A program made the position numbers and the translations under genes. This document shows, one piece after another, positions 1 to 13,900 of a stretch of 64,000 bases of DNA (positions within the stretch are counted from its first letter, which is position 1; every line of letters starts with the position of its first letter). Source of the stretch: Liolophura sinensis (lineage: Eukaryota; Mollusca; Polyplacophora; Chitonida; Chitonidae); assembly GCF_032854445.1 (NCBI RefSeq), contig NW_027018106.1, forward strand, positions 16,282 to 80,281. The letters run 5' to 3'. Below the pieces are notes generated by a model, which was not told where the DNA came from, did no database searches, and saw nothing but the letters and a program-made list of their open reading frames with translations.

Positions 1-3000
1 TACAGGCAAAAGTATTGGTCGGAGAGCAACGCGGTATGCACCATTTGATTTGTCGTCATAAAATACGTCGGATTAGCCTCTTACCAGCAGCACTGGAACA
101 GTTTTTCCACTTTTGCATTTTTGCCTGGTCTTTTTGTTAATTGAAACCGGCTACACTGCACTCTGTACAATCGCGACTGGTCATTACTATATTCAACTTT
201 TGACTATAAGTTATGTGCCCTTCGGTAGCCCAGAAGACCTGAAATCTTTGGGCTCAACCCATTTAACTCACCCAGCAATTGCCTTACTTCTAAGTGCAAG
301 ACAATCTCAATGTCTTTATCTACGTGTAGGAAAAACCACACCATTTGTACGTGAAAAACACAAGGTACTTGATACAGTCTGCTGTAAAAAGTACAACTGA
401 ACACTAACCCACTTCAGTAAGGTGCCAAAAGATGCGGAATTGAGCCAGGCATCGACAGCTGTTGAAAAATTGCAAATTTCCCTGGTTTCCATGGAGTAAG
501 AGCCGTTGCTGGGCACGTGATTATGACATAAATGATCATTCAATTGTCACTACAGCCAAAAGTATTGGTCGGAGAGCAACGCGGTTTGCACCATTCGATA
601 TCTCGTCACAAAATACGTCGGATTAGCCTCTTACCAGCAGCACTGGAACAGTTTTTCCACTTTTGCATTTTTACCTGCTCTTTTTGTTAATTGAAATCGG
701 CTACACTGTACTCTGTACAATCGCGACTGGTCATTACTATATTCAACTTTTGACTATAATTTATGTGCCCTTCGGTAGCCCAGAAGACGTCAAATCTATT
801 GGCTAAGCCCGTTCAACTCACCCAGCACTTGTCTTACTTCTAAGTCCAAGACAATCTCAATGTCTTTATCTACGTGTAGAAAAACCACACCATTTGTACA
901 TAAAAAACACAAGGTACTTGATACAGTCTGCTGTGAAAAGTACAACTAAACACTGACCCACATTTATAAGGTGCCAAAAGATGTGGAATGGGGCCAGGCA
1001 TCGGCAGCTGTTAAAAAATTGCAAATATCCCTGGTTTCCATGGAGTAAGAGCCGTTGCTGGGCACGTGATTATGACATCAATGATCATTGATCTGTCGCT
1101 ACAGCCAAAAGTATTGGTCGGAGAGCAACGCGGTTTGCACCATTCGATTTGTCGTCACAAAATACGTCGGATTAGCCTCTTACTAGTAGCACTGGAACAG
1201 TTTGTCCACTTTTGCATTTTTGCTTCGTCTTTTTGTTAATTGAAATCGGCTAAATTGTACTCTGTACAATCGCGACTGGTCATTACTATATTCAACTTTT
1301 GACTATAAGTTATGTGCCCTTCGGTAGCCCAGAAGACGTCAAATCTATCGGCTAAGCCCATTCAACTCACCCAGCAATTGTCTTACTTCTAAGTCCAAGA
1401 CAATCTCAATGTCTTTATCTACGTGTAGAAAAACCAGACCATCTGTACATAAAAAACACAAGGTACTTGATACAGTCTGCTGTGAAAAGTACAACTAAAC
1501 ACTGACCCACATTTATAAGGTGCCAAAAGATGTGGAATTGGGCCAGGCATCGGCAGCTGTTGAAAAATTGCAAATTTCCCTGGTTTCCATGGAGTAAGAG
1601 CTTTTGCTGGGCACGTGATTATGACATAAATGATCATCCAATTGTCACTACAGCCAAAAGTATTGGTCGGAGAGCAACGCGGTTTGCACCATTCGATTTG
1701 TCGTCACAAAATACGTCGGATTAGCCTCTTACTAGTAGCACTGGAACAGTTTTTCCACTTTTGCATTTTTGCTTCGTCTTTTTGTTAATTGAAATCGGCT
1801 AAACTGTACTCTGTACAATCGCGACTGGTCATTACTATATTCAACTTTTGACTATAAGTTATGTGCCCTTCGGTAGCCCAGAAGACGTCAAATCTTTGGG
1901 CTAAGCCCATTTAACTCACCCAGCAATTGTCTTACTTCTAAGTTCAAGACAATCTCAATGTCTTTATCTACGTGTAGAAAAACCACACCATTTGTACGTG
2001 AAAAACACAAGGTACTTGATACAGTCTGCTGTAAAAAGTACAACTGAACACTGACCCACTTCAGTAAGGTGCCAAAAGATGCGGAATTGAGCCAGGCATC
2101 GGCAGCTGTTGAAAAATTGCAAATTTCCCTGGTTTCCATGGAGTAAGAGCTGTTGCTGGGCACGTGATTATGACATAAATGATCATCCAATTGTCACTAC
2201 AGCCAAAAGTATTGGTCGGAGAGCAACGCGGTTTGCACCATTCGATTTCTCGTCACAAAATATGTCGGATTAGCCTCTTACCAGCAGCACTGGAACAGTT
2301 TGTCCACTTTTGCATTTTTGCCTGGTCTTTTTGATAATTGAAATCGACTACACTGTACTCTGTACAATCGCGACTGGTCATTACTATATTCAACTTTTGA
2401 CTATAAGTTATGTGCCCTTCGGTAGCCCAGAAGACCTGAAATCTTTGGGCTAAGCCCATTTAACTCACCCAGCAATTGCCTTACTTCTAAGTCCAAGAAA
2501 ATCTCAATGTCTTTATCTACGTGTAGAAAAACCACACCATTTGTACGTGAAAAACACAAGGTACTTGATACAGTCTGCTGTAAAAAGTACAACTGAACAC
2601 TAACCCACTTCAGTAAGGTGCCAAAAGATGCGGAATTGAGCCAGGCATCGGCAGCTGTTGAAAAATTGCAAATTTCCCTGGTTTCCATGGAGTAAGAGCT
2701 GTTGCTGGGCACGTGATTATGACATAAATGATCATTCAATTGTCACTACAGGCAAAAGTATTGGTCGGAGAGCAACGCGGTTTGCACCATTCGATTTGTC
2801 GTCACAAAATACGTCGGATTAGCCTCTACCAGCAGCACTGGAACAGTTTTTCCACTTTTGCATTTTTGCCTGGTCTTTTTGTTAATTGAAACCGGCTACA
2901 CTGCACTCTGTACAATCGCAACTGGTCATTACTATATTCAAACTTTTGACTATAATTTATGTGCCCTTCGGTAGCCCAGAAGACGTCAAATCTATCGGCT

Positions 3001-3849
3001 AAGCCCATTCAACTCACCCAGCAATTGTCTTACTTCTAAGTGCAGAAAATCTCAATGTCTTTATCTACGTGTAGAAAAACCAGACCATTTGTACATAAAA
3101 AACACAAGGTACTTGATACAGTCTGCTGTGAAAAGTACAACTAAACACTGACCCACATTTATAAGGTGCCAAAAGATGTGGAATTGGGCCAGGCATCGGC
3201 AGCTGTTAAAAATTGCAAATATCCCTGGTTATCCATGGAGTAAGAGCCGTTGCTGGGCACGTGATTATGACATCAATGATCATTGATCTGTCGCTACAGC
3301 CAAAAGTATTGGTCGGAGAGCAACGCGGTTTGCACCATTCGATTTGTCGTCACAAAATACGTCGGATTAGCCTCTTACTAGTAGCACTGGAACAGTTTGT
3401 CCACTTTTGCATTTTTGCTTCGTCTTTTTGTTAATTGAAATCGGCTAAACTGTACTCTGTACAATCGCGACTGGTCATTACTATATTCAACTTTTGACTA
3501 TAAGTTATGTGCCCTTCGGTAGCCAGAAGACGTCAAATCTTTCGGCTAAGCCCATTTAACTCACCCAGCAATTGCCTTACTTCTAAGTCCAAGGACAATC
3601 TTAATGTCTTTATCTACGTGTAGAAAAACCACACCATTTGTACGTAAAAAACACAAGGTACTTGATACAGTCTGCTGTAAAAAGTACAACTGAACACTAA
3701 CCCACTTCAGTAAGGTGCCAAAAGATGCAGAATTGAGCCAGGCATCGGCAGCTGTTGAAAAATTGCAAATTTCCCTGGTTTCCATGGAGTAAGAGCTGTT
3801 GCTGGGCACGTGATTATGACATAAATGATCATTCAATTGTCACTACAGG

Positions 3850-4394
3850 CAAAAGTATTGGTCGGAGAGCAACGCGGTATGCACCATTCGATTTGTCGTC
3901 ACAAAATACGTCGGATTAGCCTCTTACCAGCAGCACTGGAACAGTTTTTCCACTTTTGCATTTTGCCTGTCTTTTTGTTAGTTGAAACCGGCTACACTGC
4001 ACTCTGTACAATCGCGACTGGTCATTACTATATTCCAACTTTTGACTATAAGTTATGTGCCCTTCGGTAGCCAAGAAGACCTGAAATCTTTGGGCTAAGC
4101 CCATTTAACTCACCCAGCAATTGTCTTACTTCTAAGTCCAAGACAATCTCAATGTCTTTATCTACGTGTAGAAAACACATTTGTACCGTAGAAAAGACAA
4201 GGTACTTGATACAGTCTGCTGTAAAAAGTACAACTGAACACTAACCCACTTCAGTAAGGTGCCAAAAGATGCGGAATTGAGCCAGGCATCGGCAGCTGTT
4301 GAAAAATTGCAAAATTTCCCTGGTTTCCATGGAGTAAGAGCTGTTGCTGGGCACGTGATTATGACATAAATGATCATTCAATTGTCACTACAGG
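3850..4394. repeat. Class A monomer with scrambled patch at ~4168-4200
   Basis: This copy is 545 bp long. In place of GTAGAAAAACCACACC and the following TTTGTACGTGAAAAACAC it reads GTAGAAAACACATTTGTACC and then GTAGAAAAGACAAGG. Several bases are lost, and a second GTAGAAAA appears where GTGAAAA is expected. Three other small indels lie in the same copy (ATTTTGCCTGTC, TATTCCAAC, GCAAAATTTCC). This is either a local template-switch product or a stretch of low base quality. Confidence 0.8.
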
Positions 4395-7145
4395 CAAAAG
4401 TATTGGTCGGAGAGCAACGCGGTATGCACCATTCGATTTGTCGTCACAAAATACGTCGGATTAGCCTCTTACCAGCAGCACTGGAACATTTTTTCCACTT
4501 TTGCATTTTTTACCTGCTCTTTTTGTTAATTGAAATCGGCTACACTGTACTCTGTACAATCGCGACTGGTCATTACTATATTCAACTTTTGACTATAATT
4601 TATGTGCCCTTCGGTAGCCCAGAAGACGTCAAATCTATCGGCTAAGCCCATTCAACTCACCCAGCAATTGTCCTTACTTCTAAGTCCAAGACAATCTCAA
4701 TGTCCTTTATCTACGTGTAGAAAAACCACACCATTTGTACATAAAAAACACAAGGTACTTGATACAGTCTGCTGTGAAAAGTACAACTAAACACTGACCC
4801 ACATTTATAAGGTGCCAAAAGATGTGGAATTGGGCCAGGCATCGGCAGCTGTTAAAAAATTGCAAATATCCCTGGTTTTCATGGAGTAAGAGCCGTTGCT
4901 GGGCACGTGATTATGACATCAATGATCATTGATCTGTCGCTACAGCCAAAAGTATTGGTCGGAGAGCAACGCGGTTTGCACCATTCGATTTGTCGTCACA
5001 AAATACGTCGGATTAGCCTCTTACTAGTAGCACTGGAACAGTTTGTCCACTTTTGCATTTTTGCTTCGTTCTTTTTGTTAATTGAAATCGGCTAAACTGT
5101 ACTCTGTACAATCGCGACTGGTCATTACTATATTCAACTTTTGACTATAAGTTATGTGCCCTTCGGTAGCCCAGAAGACGTCAAATCTATCGGCTAAGCC
5201 CATTCAACTCACCCAGCAATTGTCTTACTTCTAAGTCCAAGACAATCTCAATGTCTTTATCTACGTGTAGAAAAACCAGACCATTTGTACATAAAAAACA
5301 CAAGGTACTTGATACAGTCTGCTGTGAAAAGTACAACTAAACACTGACCCACATTTATAAGGTGCCAAACGATGTGGAATTGGGCCAGGCATCGGCAGCT
5401 GTTGAAAAATTGCAAATTTCCCTGGTTTCCATGGAGTAAGAGCTGTTGCTGGGCACGTGATTATGACATAAATGATCATCCAATTGTCACTACAGCCAAA
5501 AGTATTGGTCGGAGAGCAACGCGGTTTGCACCATTCGATTTGTCGTCACAAAATACGTCGGATTAGCCTCTTACTAGTAGCACTGGAACAGTTTTTCCAC
5601 TTTTGCATTTTGCTTCGTCTTTTTGTTAATTGAAATCGGCTAAACTGTACTCTGTACAATCGCGACTGGTCATTACTATATTCAACTTTTGACTATAAGT
5701 TATGTGCCCTTCGGTAGCCAGAAGACGTCAAATCTTTTGGGCTAAGCCCATTTAACTCACCCAGCAATTGTCTTACTTCTAAGTTCAAGACAATCTCAAT
5801 GTCTTTATCTACGTGTAGAAAAACCACACCATTTGTACGTGAAAAACACAAGGTACTTGATACAGTCTGCTGTAAAAAGTACAACTGAACACTGACCCAC
5901 TTCAGTAAGGTGCCAAAAGATGCGGAATTGAGCCAGGCATCGGCAGCTGTTGAAAAATTGCAAATTTCCCTGGTTTCCATGGAGTAAGAGCTGTTGCTGG
6001 GCACGTGATTATGACATAAATGATCATTCAATTGTCACTACAGCCAAAAGTATTGGTCGGAGAGCAGCGCGGTTTGCACCATTCGATTTCTCGTCACAAA
6101 ATACGTCGGATTAGCCTCTTACCAGCAGCACTGGAACAGTTTTTTCCACTTTTGCATTTTGCCTGGTCTTTTTGATAATAGAAATCGACTACACTGTACT
6201 CTGTACAATCGCGACTGGTCATTACTATATTCAACTTTTGACTATAAGTTATGTGCCCTTCGGTAGCCCAGAAGACCTGAAATCTTTGGGCTAAGCCCAT
6301 TTAACTCACCCAGCAATTGCCTTACTTCTAAGTGCAAGAAAATCTCAATGTCTTTATCTACGTGTAGAAAAACCACACCATTTGTACGTGAAAAACACAA
6401 GGTACTTGATACAGTCTGCTGTAAAAAGTACAACTGAACACTAACCCACTTCAGTAAGGTGCCAAAAGATGCGGAATTGAGCCAGGCATCGGCAGCTGTT
6501 GAAAAATTGCAAATTTCCCTGGTTTCCATGGAGTAAGAGCTGTTGCTGGGCACGTGATTATGACATAAATGATCATTTCAATTGTCACTACAGGCAAAAG
6601 TATTGGTCGGAGAGCAACGCGGTATGCACCATTCGATTTGTCGTCACAAAATACGTCGGATTAGCCTCTTACCAGCAGCACTGGAACAGTTTTTCCACTT
6701 TTGCATTTTTGCCTGGTCTTTTTGTTAATTGAAACCGGCTACACTGCACTCTGTACAATCGCGACTGGTCATTACTATATTCAACTTTTGACTATAAGTT
6801 ATGTGCCCTTCGGTAGCCAAGAAGACCTGAAATCTTTGGGCTAAGCCCATTTAACTCACCCAGCAATTGCCTTACTTCTAAGTGCAAGACAATCTCAATG
6901 TCTTTATCTACGTGTAGAAAAACCACACCATTTGTACGTGAAAAACACAAGGTACTTGATACAGTCTGCTGTAAAAAGTACAACTGAACACTAACCCACT
7001 TCAGTAAGGTGCCAAAAGATGCGGAATTGAGCCAGGCATCGGCAGCTGTTGAAAAATTGGCAAATTTCCCTGGTTTCCATGGAGTAAGAGCTGTTTGCTG
7101 GGCACGTGATTATGACATAAATGATCATTCAATTGTCACTACAGG

Positions 7146-7699
7146 CAAAAGTATTGGTCGGAGAGCAACGCGGTTTGTACCATTCGATTTGTCGTCACAA
7201 AATACGTCGGATTAGCCTCTTACCAGCAGCACTGGAACAGTTTTTCCACTTTTGCATTTTTGTCTGGTCTTTTTGTTAATTGAAACCGGCTACACTGCAC
7301 TCTGTACAATCGCAACTGGTCATTACTATATTCAACTTTTGACTATAAGTTATGTGCCATTCGGTAGCCAAGAAGACCTGAAATCTTTGGGCTAAGCCCA
7401 ATTCATTTAACTCACCCAGCAATTGTCTTACTTCTAAGTGCAAGACAATCTCAATGTCTTTATCTACGTGTAGAAAAACCACACCATTTGTACGTGAAAA
7501 ACACAAGGTACTTGATACAGTCTGCTGTAAAAAGTACAACTGAACACTAACCCACTTCAGTAAGGTGCCAAAAGATGCGGAATTGAGGCAGGCATCGACA
7601 GCTGTTGAAAAATTGCAAATTTCCCTGGTTTCCATGGAGTAAGAGCCGTTGCTGGGCACGTGATTATGACATAAATGATCATTCAATTGTCACTACAGC
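7146..7699. repeat. Class A monomer with 5-bp insertion at ~7401
   Basis: This copy is 554 bp long. Where A copies read AAGCCCATTTAACTC and B-y copies read AAGCCCATTCAACTC, it reads AAGCCCAATTCATTTAACTC, holding a piece of each version one after the other. That suggests a conversion or template-switch event between an x- and a y-type copy. The next monomer is the deleted copy at 7700. The rare variants GAGGCAGGCATCGACAG and GTACCATTCG also lie here. Confidence 0.85.
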
Positions 7700-8166
7700 C
7701 AAAAGTATTGGTCGGAGAGCAACGCGGTTTGCACCATTCGATATCTCGTCACAAAATACGTCGGATTAGCCTCTTACCAGCAGCACTGGAACAGTTTTTC
7801 CACTTTTGCATTTTTACCTGCTGTTTTTGTTAATTGAAATCGGCTACACTGTACTCTGTACAATCGCGACTGGTCATTACTATATTCAACTTTTGACTAT
7901 AATTTATGTGCCCTTCGGTAGCCCAGAAGACGTCAAATCTATCGGCTAAGCCCATTCAGCTCACAAAACACAAGGTACTTGATACAGTCTGCTGTGAAAA
8001 GTACAACTAAACACTGACCCACATTTATAAGGTGCCAAAAGATGTGGAATTGGGCCAGGCATCGGCAGCTGTTAAAAAATTGCAAATATCCCTGGTTTCC
8101 ATGGAGTAAGAGCTGTTGCTGGGCACGTGATTATGACATAAATGATCATTGATCTGTCGCTACAGC
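7700..8166. repeat. Truncated class B monomer with internal 82-bp deletion
   Basis: This copy is 467 bp long, the shortest in the window. After CATTCAGCTCAC, ending at 7964, the sequence jumps directly to AAAACACAAGG. The block that normally runs from CCCAGCAATTG through the CTACGTGTAG and CACACCATTTG segments is missing, including the AAGACA/TGTCTT and CTACGTGTAG dyads. The junction shows no long homology, only shared CAC/ACA bases. A neighbouring A-to-G change (CAGCTCAC for CAACTCAC) lies 5 bases to the left. The remainder is an ordinary B-y monomer and is still followed by a C copy. Confidence 0.93.
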
Positions 8167-9811
8167 CAAAAGTATTGGTCGGAGAGCAACGCGGTTTGCA
8201 CCATTCGATTTGTCGTCACAAAATACGTCGGATTAGCCTCTTACTAGTAGCACTGGAACAGTTTGTCCACTTTTGCATTTTTGCTTCGTCTTTTTGTTAA
8301 ATGAAATCGGCTAAACTGTACTCTGTACAATCGCGACTGGTCATTACTATATTCAACTTTTGACTATAAGTTATGTGCCCTTCGGTAGCCCAGAAGACGT
8401 CAAATCTTTCGGCTAAGCCCATTTAACTCACCCAGCAATTGCCTTACTTCTAAGTCAAGACAATCTTAATGTCTTTATCTACGTGTAGAAAAACCACACC
8501 ATTTGTACGTGAAAAACACAAGGTACTTGATACAGTCTGCTGTAAAAAGTACAACTGAACACTAACCCACTTCAGTAAGGTGCCAAAAGATGCAGAATTG
8601 AGCCAGGCATCGGCAGCTGTTGAAAAATTGCAAATTTCCCTGGTTTCCATGGAGTAAGAGCTGTTGCTGGGCACGTGAATATGACATAAATGATCATTCA
8701 ATTGTCACTACAGCCAAAAGTATTGGTCGGAGAGCAACGCGGTATGCACCATTCGATTTGTCGTCACAAATACGTCGGATTAGCCTCTTACCAGCAGCAC
8801 TGGAACAGTTTTTCCACTTTTGCATTTTTGCCTGGTCTTTTTGTTAATTGAAACCGGCTACACTGCACTCTGTACAATCGCGACTGGTCATTACTATATT
8901 CAACTTTTGACTATAAGTTATGTGCCCTTCGGTAGCCCAGAAGACCTGAAATCTTTGGGCTAAGCCCATTTAACTCACCCAGCAATTGTCTTATCTCTAA
9001 GTCCAAGACAATCTCAATGTCTTTATTTACGTGTAGAAAAACCACACCATTTGTACGTGAAAAACACAAGGTACTTGATACAGTCTGCTGTAAAAAGTAC
9101 AACTGAACACTGACCCACTTCAGTAAGGTGCCAAAAGATGCGGAATTGAGCCAGGCATCGGCAGCTGTTGAAAAATTGCAAATTTCCCTGGTTTCCATGG
9201 AGTAAGAGCCGTTGCTGGGCACGTGATTATGACATAAATGATCATTCAATTGTCAGTACAGCCAAAAGTATTGGTCGGAGAGCAACGCGGTTTGCACCAT
9301 TCGATTTCTCGTCACAAAATACGTCGGATTAGCCTCTTACCAGCAGCACTGGAACAGTTTTTCCACTTTTGCATTTTTACCTGCTCTTTTTGTTAATTGA
9401 AATCGGCTACACTGTACTCTGTACAATCGCGACTGGTCATTACTATATTCAACTTTTGACTATAATTTATGTGCCCTTCGGTAGCCCAGAAGACGTCAAA
9501 TCTATCGGCTAAGCCCATTCAACTCACCCAGCAATTGTCTTACTTCTAAGTCCAAGACAATCTCAATGTCTTTATCTACGTGTAGAAAAACCACACCATT
9601 TGTACATAAAAAACACAAGGTACTTGATACAGTCTGCTGTGAAAAGTACAACTAAACACTGACCCACATTTATAAGGTGCCAAAAGATGTGGAATTGGGC
9701 CAGGCATCGGCAGCTGTTAAAAAATTGCAAATATCCCTGGTTTCCATGGAGTAAGAGCCGTTGCTGGGCACGTGATTATGACATCAATGATCATTGATCT
9801 GTCGCTACAGC

Positions 9812-10363
9812 CAAAAGTATTGGTCGGAGAGCAACGCGGTTTGCACCATTGGATTTGTCGTCACAAAATACGTCGGATTAGCCTCTTACTAGTAGCACTG
9901 GAACAGTTTGTCCACTTTTGCATTTTTGCTTCGTCTTTTTTATGTTAATTGAAATCGGCTAAACTGTACTCTGTACAATCGCGACTGGTCATTACTATAT
10001 TCAACTTTTGACTATAAGTTATGTGCCCTTCGGTAGCCCAGAAGACGTCAAATCTATCGGCTAAGCCCATTCAACTCACCCAGCAATTGTCTTACTTCTA
10101 AGTCCAAGACAATCTCAATGTCTTTATCTACGTGTAGAAAAACCACACCATTTGTACATCAAAAACACAAGGTACTTGATACAGTCTGCTGTGAAAAGTA
10201 CAACTAAACACTGACCCACATTTATAAGGTGCCAAAAGATGTGGAATTGGGCCAGGCATCGGCAGCTGTTGAAAAATTGCAAATTTCCCTGGTTTCCATG
10301 GAGTAAGAGCTGTTGCTGGGCACGTGATTATGACATAAATGATCATCCAATTGTCACTACAGC
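9812..10363. repeat. Class C monomer with 3-bp insertion
   Basis: This copy is 552 bp long. CGTCTTTTTGTTAATTG is expanded to CGTCTTTTTTATGTTAATTG at about 9933-9952. The copy is one of three C-y monomers whose last ~90 bp revert to an x-like end (TTGCAAATTTCC, CATAAATGATCATCC). Confidence 0.85.
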
Positions 10364-10912
10364 CAAAAGTATTGGTCGGAGAGCAACGCGGTTTGCACCA
10401 TTCGATTTGTCGTCACAAAATACGTCGGATTAGCCTCTTACTAGTAGCACTGGAACAGTTTTTCCACTTTTGCATTTTTGCTTCGTCTTTTTGTTAATTG
10501 AAATCGGCTAAACTGTACTCTGTACAATCGCGACTGGTCATTACTATATTCAACTTTTGACTATAAGTTATGTGCCCTTCGGTAGCCCAGAAGACGTCAA
10601 ATCTTTCGGCTAAGCCCATTTAACTCACCCAGCAATTGCCTTACTTCTAAGTCCAAGACAATCTTAATGTCTTTATCTACGTGTAGAAAAACCACACCAT
10701 TTGTACGTGAAAAACACAAGGTACTTGATACAGTCTGCTGTAAAAAGTACAACTGAACACTGACCCACCTCAGTAAGGTGCCAAAAGATGCAGAATTGAG
10801 CCAGGCATCGGCAGCTGTTGAAAAATTGCAAATTTCCCTGGTTTCCATGGAGTAAGAGCTGTTGCTGGGCACGTGATTATGACATAAATGATCATTCAAT
10901 TGTCACTACAGC

Positions 10913-13900
10913 CAAAAGTATTGGTCGGAGAGCAAAGCGGTTTGCACCATTCGATTTGTCGTCACAAAATACGTCGGATTAGCCTCTTACCAACAGCACT
11001 GGAACAGTTTTTCCACTTTTGCATTTTTGCCTGGTCTTTTTGTTAATTGAAATCGGCTACACTGTACTCTGTACAATCGCGACTGGTCATTACTATATTC
11101 AACTTTTGACTATAAGTTATGTGCCCTTCGGTAGCCCAGAAGACGTCAAATCTATCGGCTAAGCCCGTTCAACTCACCCAGCAATTGCCTTACTTCTAAG
11201 TGCAAGACAATCTCAATGTCTTTATCTACGTGTAGAAAAACCAGACCATTTGTACATAAAAAACACAAGGTACTTGATACAGTCTGCTGTGAAAAGTACA
11301 ACTAAACACTGACCCACATTTATAAGGTGCCAAAAGATGCAGAATTGGGCCAGGCATCGGCAGCTGTTAAAAAATTGCAAATATCCCTGGTTTCCATGGA
11401 GTAAGAGCCGTTGCTGGGCACGTGATTATGACATCAATGATCATTGATCTGTCGCTACAGCCAAAAATATTGGTCGGAGAGCAACGCGGATTGCACCATT
11501 CGATTTCTCGTCACAAAATACGTCGGATTAGCCTCCTACTAGTAGCACTGGAACAGTTTTTCCACTTTTGCATTTTTGCTTCGTCTTTTTGTTAATTGAA
11601 ATCGGCTAAACTGTACTCTGTACAATCGCGACTGGTCATTACTATATTCAACTTTTGACTATAAGTTATGTGCCCTTCGGTAGCCCAGAAGACGTCAAAT
11701 CTTTCGGCTAAGCATATTTAACTTACCCAGCAATTGTCTTACTTCTAAGTCCAAGACAATCTCAATGTCTTTATCTACGTGTAGAAAAACCACACCATTT
11801 GTACGTGAAAAACACAAGGTACTTGATACAGTCTGCTGTAAAAAGTACAACTGAGCACTGACCCACTTCAGTAAGGTGCCAAAGGATGCGGAATTGAGCC
11901 AGGCATCGGCAGCTGTTGAAAAATTGCAAATTTCCCTGGTTTCCAAGGAGTAAGAGCCGTTGCTGGGCACGTGATTATGACATAAATTATCATTCAATTG
12001 TCACTACAGCCAAAAGCATTGGTCGGAGAGCAACGCGGTTTGCACCATTCGATTTCTCGTCACAAAATACGTCGGATTAGCCTCTTACCAGCAGCACTGG
12101 AACAGTTTTTCCACTTTTGCATTTTTACCTGGTCTTTTTGTTAATTGAAATCGGCTACACTGTACTCTGTACAATCGCGACTGGTCATTACTATATTCAA
12201 CTTTTGACTATAAGTTATGTGCCCTTCGGTAGCCCAGAAAACCTGAAATCTTTGGGCTAAGCCCATTTAACTCACCCAGCAATTGCCTTACTTCTAAGTC
12301 CAAGACAATCTTAATGTCTTTATCTACGTGTAGAAAAACCACACCATTTGTACGTGAAAAACACAAGGTACTTGATACAGTCTGCTGTAAAAAGTACAAC
12401 TGAACACTGACCCACCTCAGTAAGGTGCCAAAAGATGCAGAATTGAGCCAGGCATCGGCAGCTGTTGAAAAATTGCAAATTTCCCTGGTTTCCATGGAGT
12501 AAGAGCTGTTGCTGGGCACGTGATTATGACATAAATGATCATTCAATTGTCACTACAGCCAAAAGTATTGGTCGGAGAGCAAAGCGGTTTGCACCATTCG
12601 ATTTGTCGTCACAAAATACGTCGGATTAGCCTCTTACCAACAGCACTGGAACAGTTTTTCCACTTTTGCATTTTTGCCTGGTCTTTTTGTTAATTGAAAT
12701 CGGCTACACTGTACTCTGTACAATCGCGACTGGTCATTACTATATTCAACTTTTGACTATAAGTTATGTGCCCTTCGGTAGCCCAGAAGACGTCAAATCT
12801 ATCGGCTAAGCCCGTTCAACTCACCCAGCAATTGCCTTACTTCTAAGTGCAAGACAATCTCAATGTCTTTATCTACGTGTAGAAAAACCACACCATTTGT
12901 ACATAAAAAACACAAGGTACTTGATACAGTCTGCTGTGAAAAGTACAACTAAACACTGACCCACATTTATAAGGTGCCAAAAGATGCAGAATTGGGCCAG
13001 GCATCGGCAGCTGTTAAAAAATTGCAAATATCCCTGGTTTCCATGGAGTAAGAGCCGTTGCTGGGCACGTGATTATGACATCAATGATCATTGATCTGTC
13101 GCTACAGCCAAAAATATTGGTCGGAGAGCAACGCGGATTGCACCATTCGATTTCTCGTCACAAAATACGTCGGATTAGCCTCCTACTAGTAGCACTGGAA
13201 CAGTTTTTCCACTTTTGCATTTTTGCTTCGTCTTTTTGTTAATTGAAATCGGCTAAACTGTACTCTGTACAATCGCGACTGGTCATTACTATATTCAACT
13301 TTTGACTATAAGTTATGTGCCCTTCGGTAGCCCAGAAGACGTCAAATCTTTCGGCTAAGCATATTTAACTTACCCAGCAATTGTCTTACTTCTAAGTCCA
13401 AGACAATCTCAATGTCTTTATCTACGTGTAGAAAAACCACACCATTTGTACGTGAAAAACACAAGGTACTTGATACAGTCTGCTGTAAAAAGTACAACTG
13501 AGCACTGACCCACTTCAGTAAGGTGCCAAAGGATGCGGAATTGAGCCAGGCATCGGCAGCTGTTGAAAAATTGCAAATTTCCCTGGTTTCCAAGGAGTAA
13601 GAGCCGTTGCTGGGCACGTGATTATGACATAAATTATCATTCAATTGTCACTACAGCCAAAAGCATTGGTCGGAGAGCAACGCGGTTTGCACCATTCGAT
13701 TTCTCGTCACAAAATACGTCGGATTAGCCTCTTACCAGCAGCACTGGAACAGTTTTTCCACTTTTGCATTTTTACCTGGTCTTTTTGTTAATTGAAATCG
13801 GCTACACTGTACTCTGTACAATCGCGACTGGTCATTACTATATTCAACTTTTGACTATAAGTTATGTGCCCTTCGGTAGCCCAGAAAACCTGAAATCTTT

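Larger units (their letters stand above)
1..10912. repeat. Domain 1: irregular, indel-rich monomers 1-20
   Basis: Monomer starts and classes: 7 Ax, 557 By, 1106 Cy, 1655 Cx, 2204 Bx, 2753 Ay, 3301 Cx, 3850 Ax, 4395 By, 4947 Cy, 5497 Cx, 6045 Bx, 6595 Ax, 7146 Ax, 7700 By (82-bp deletion), 8167 Cx, 8715 Ax, 9263 By, 9812 Cy, 10364 Cx. A weak 7-monomer period is visible: the series Cy-Cx-Bx-A starting at 1106 recurs at 4947, and Cy-Cx recurs at 9812. The pair at 7/557 matches the pair at 7146/7700 by the shared rare variants CATCGACAG and GATATCTCG. Lengths vary from 467 to 554 bp. The three C-y copies (1106, 4947, 9812) switch to an x-like end in their last ~90 bp. The disorder could mark the older edge of an array or poor base accuracy. 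Confidence 0.85.
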
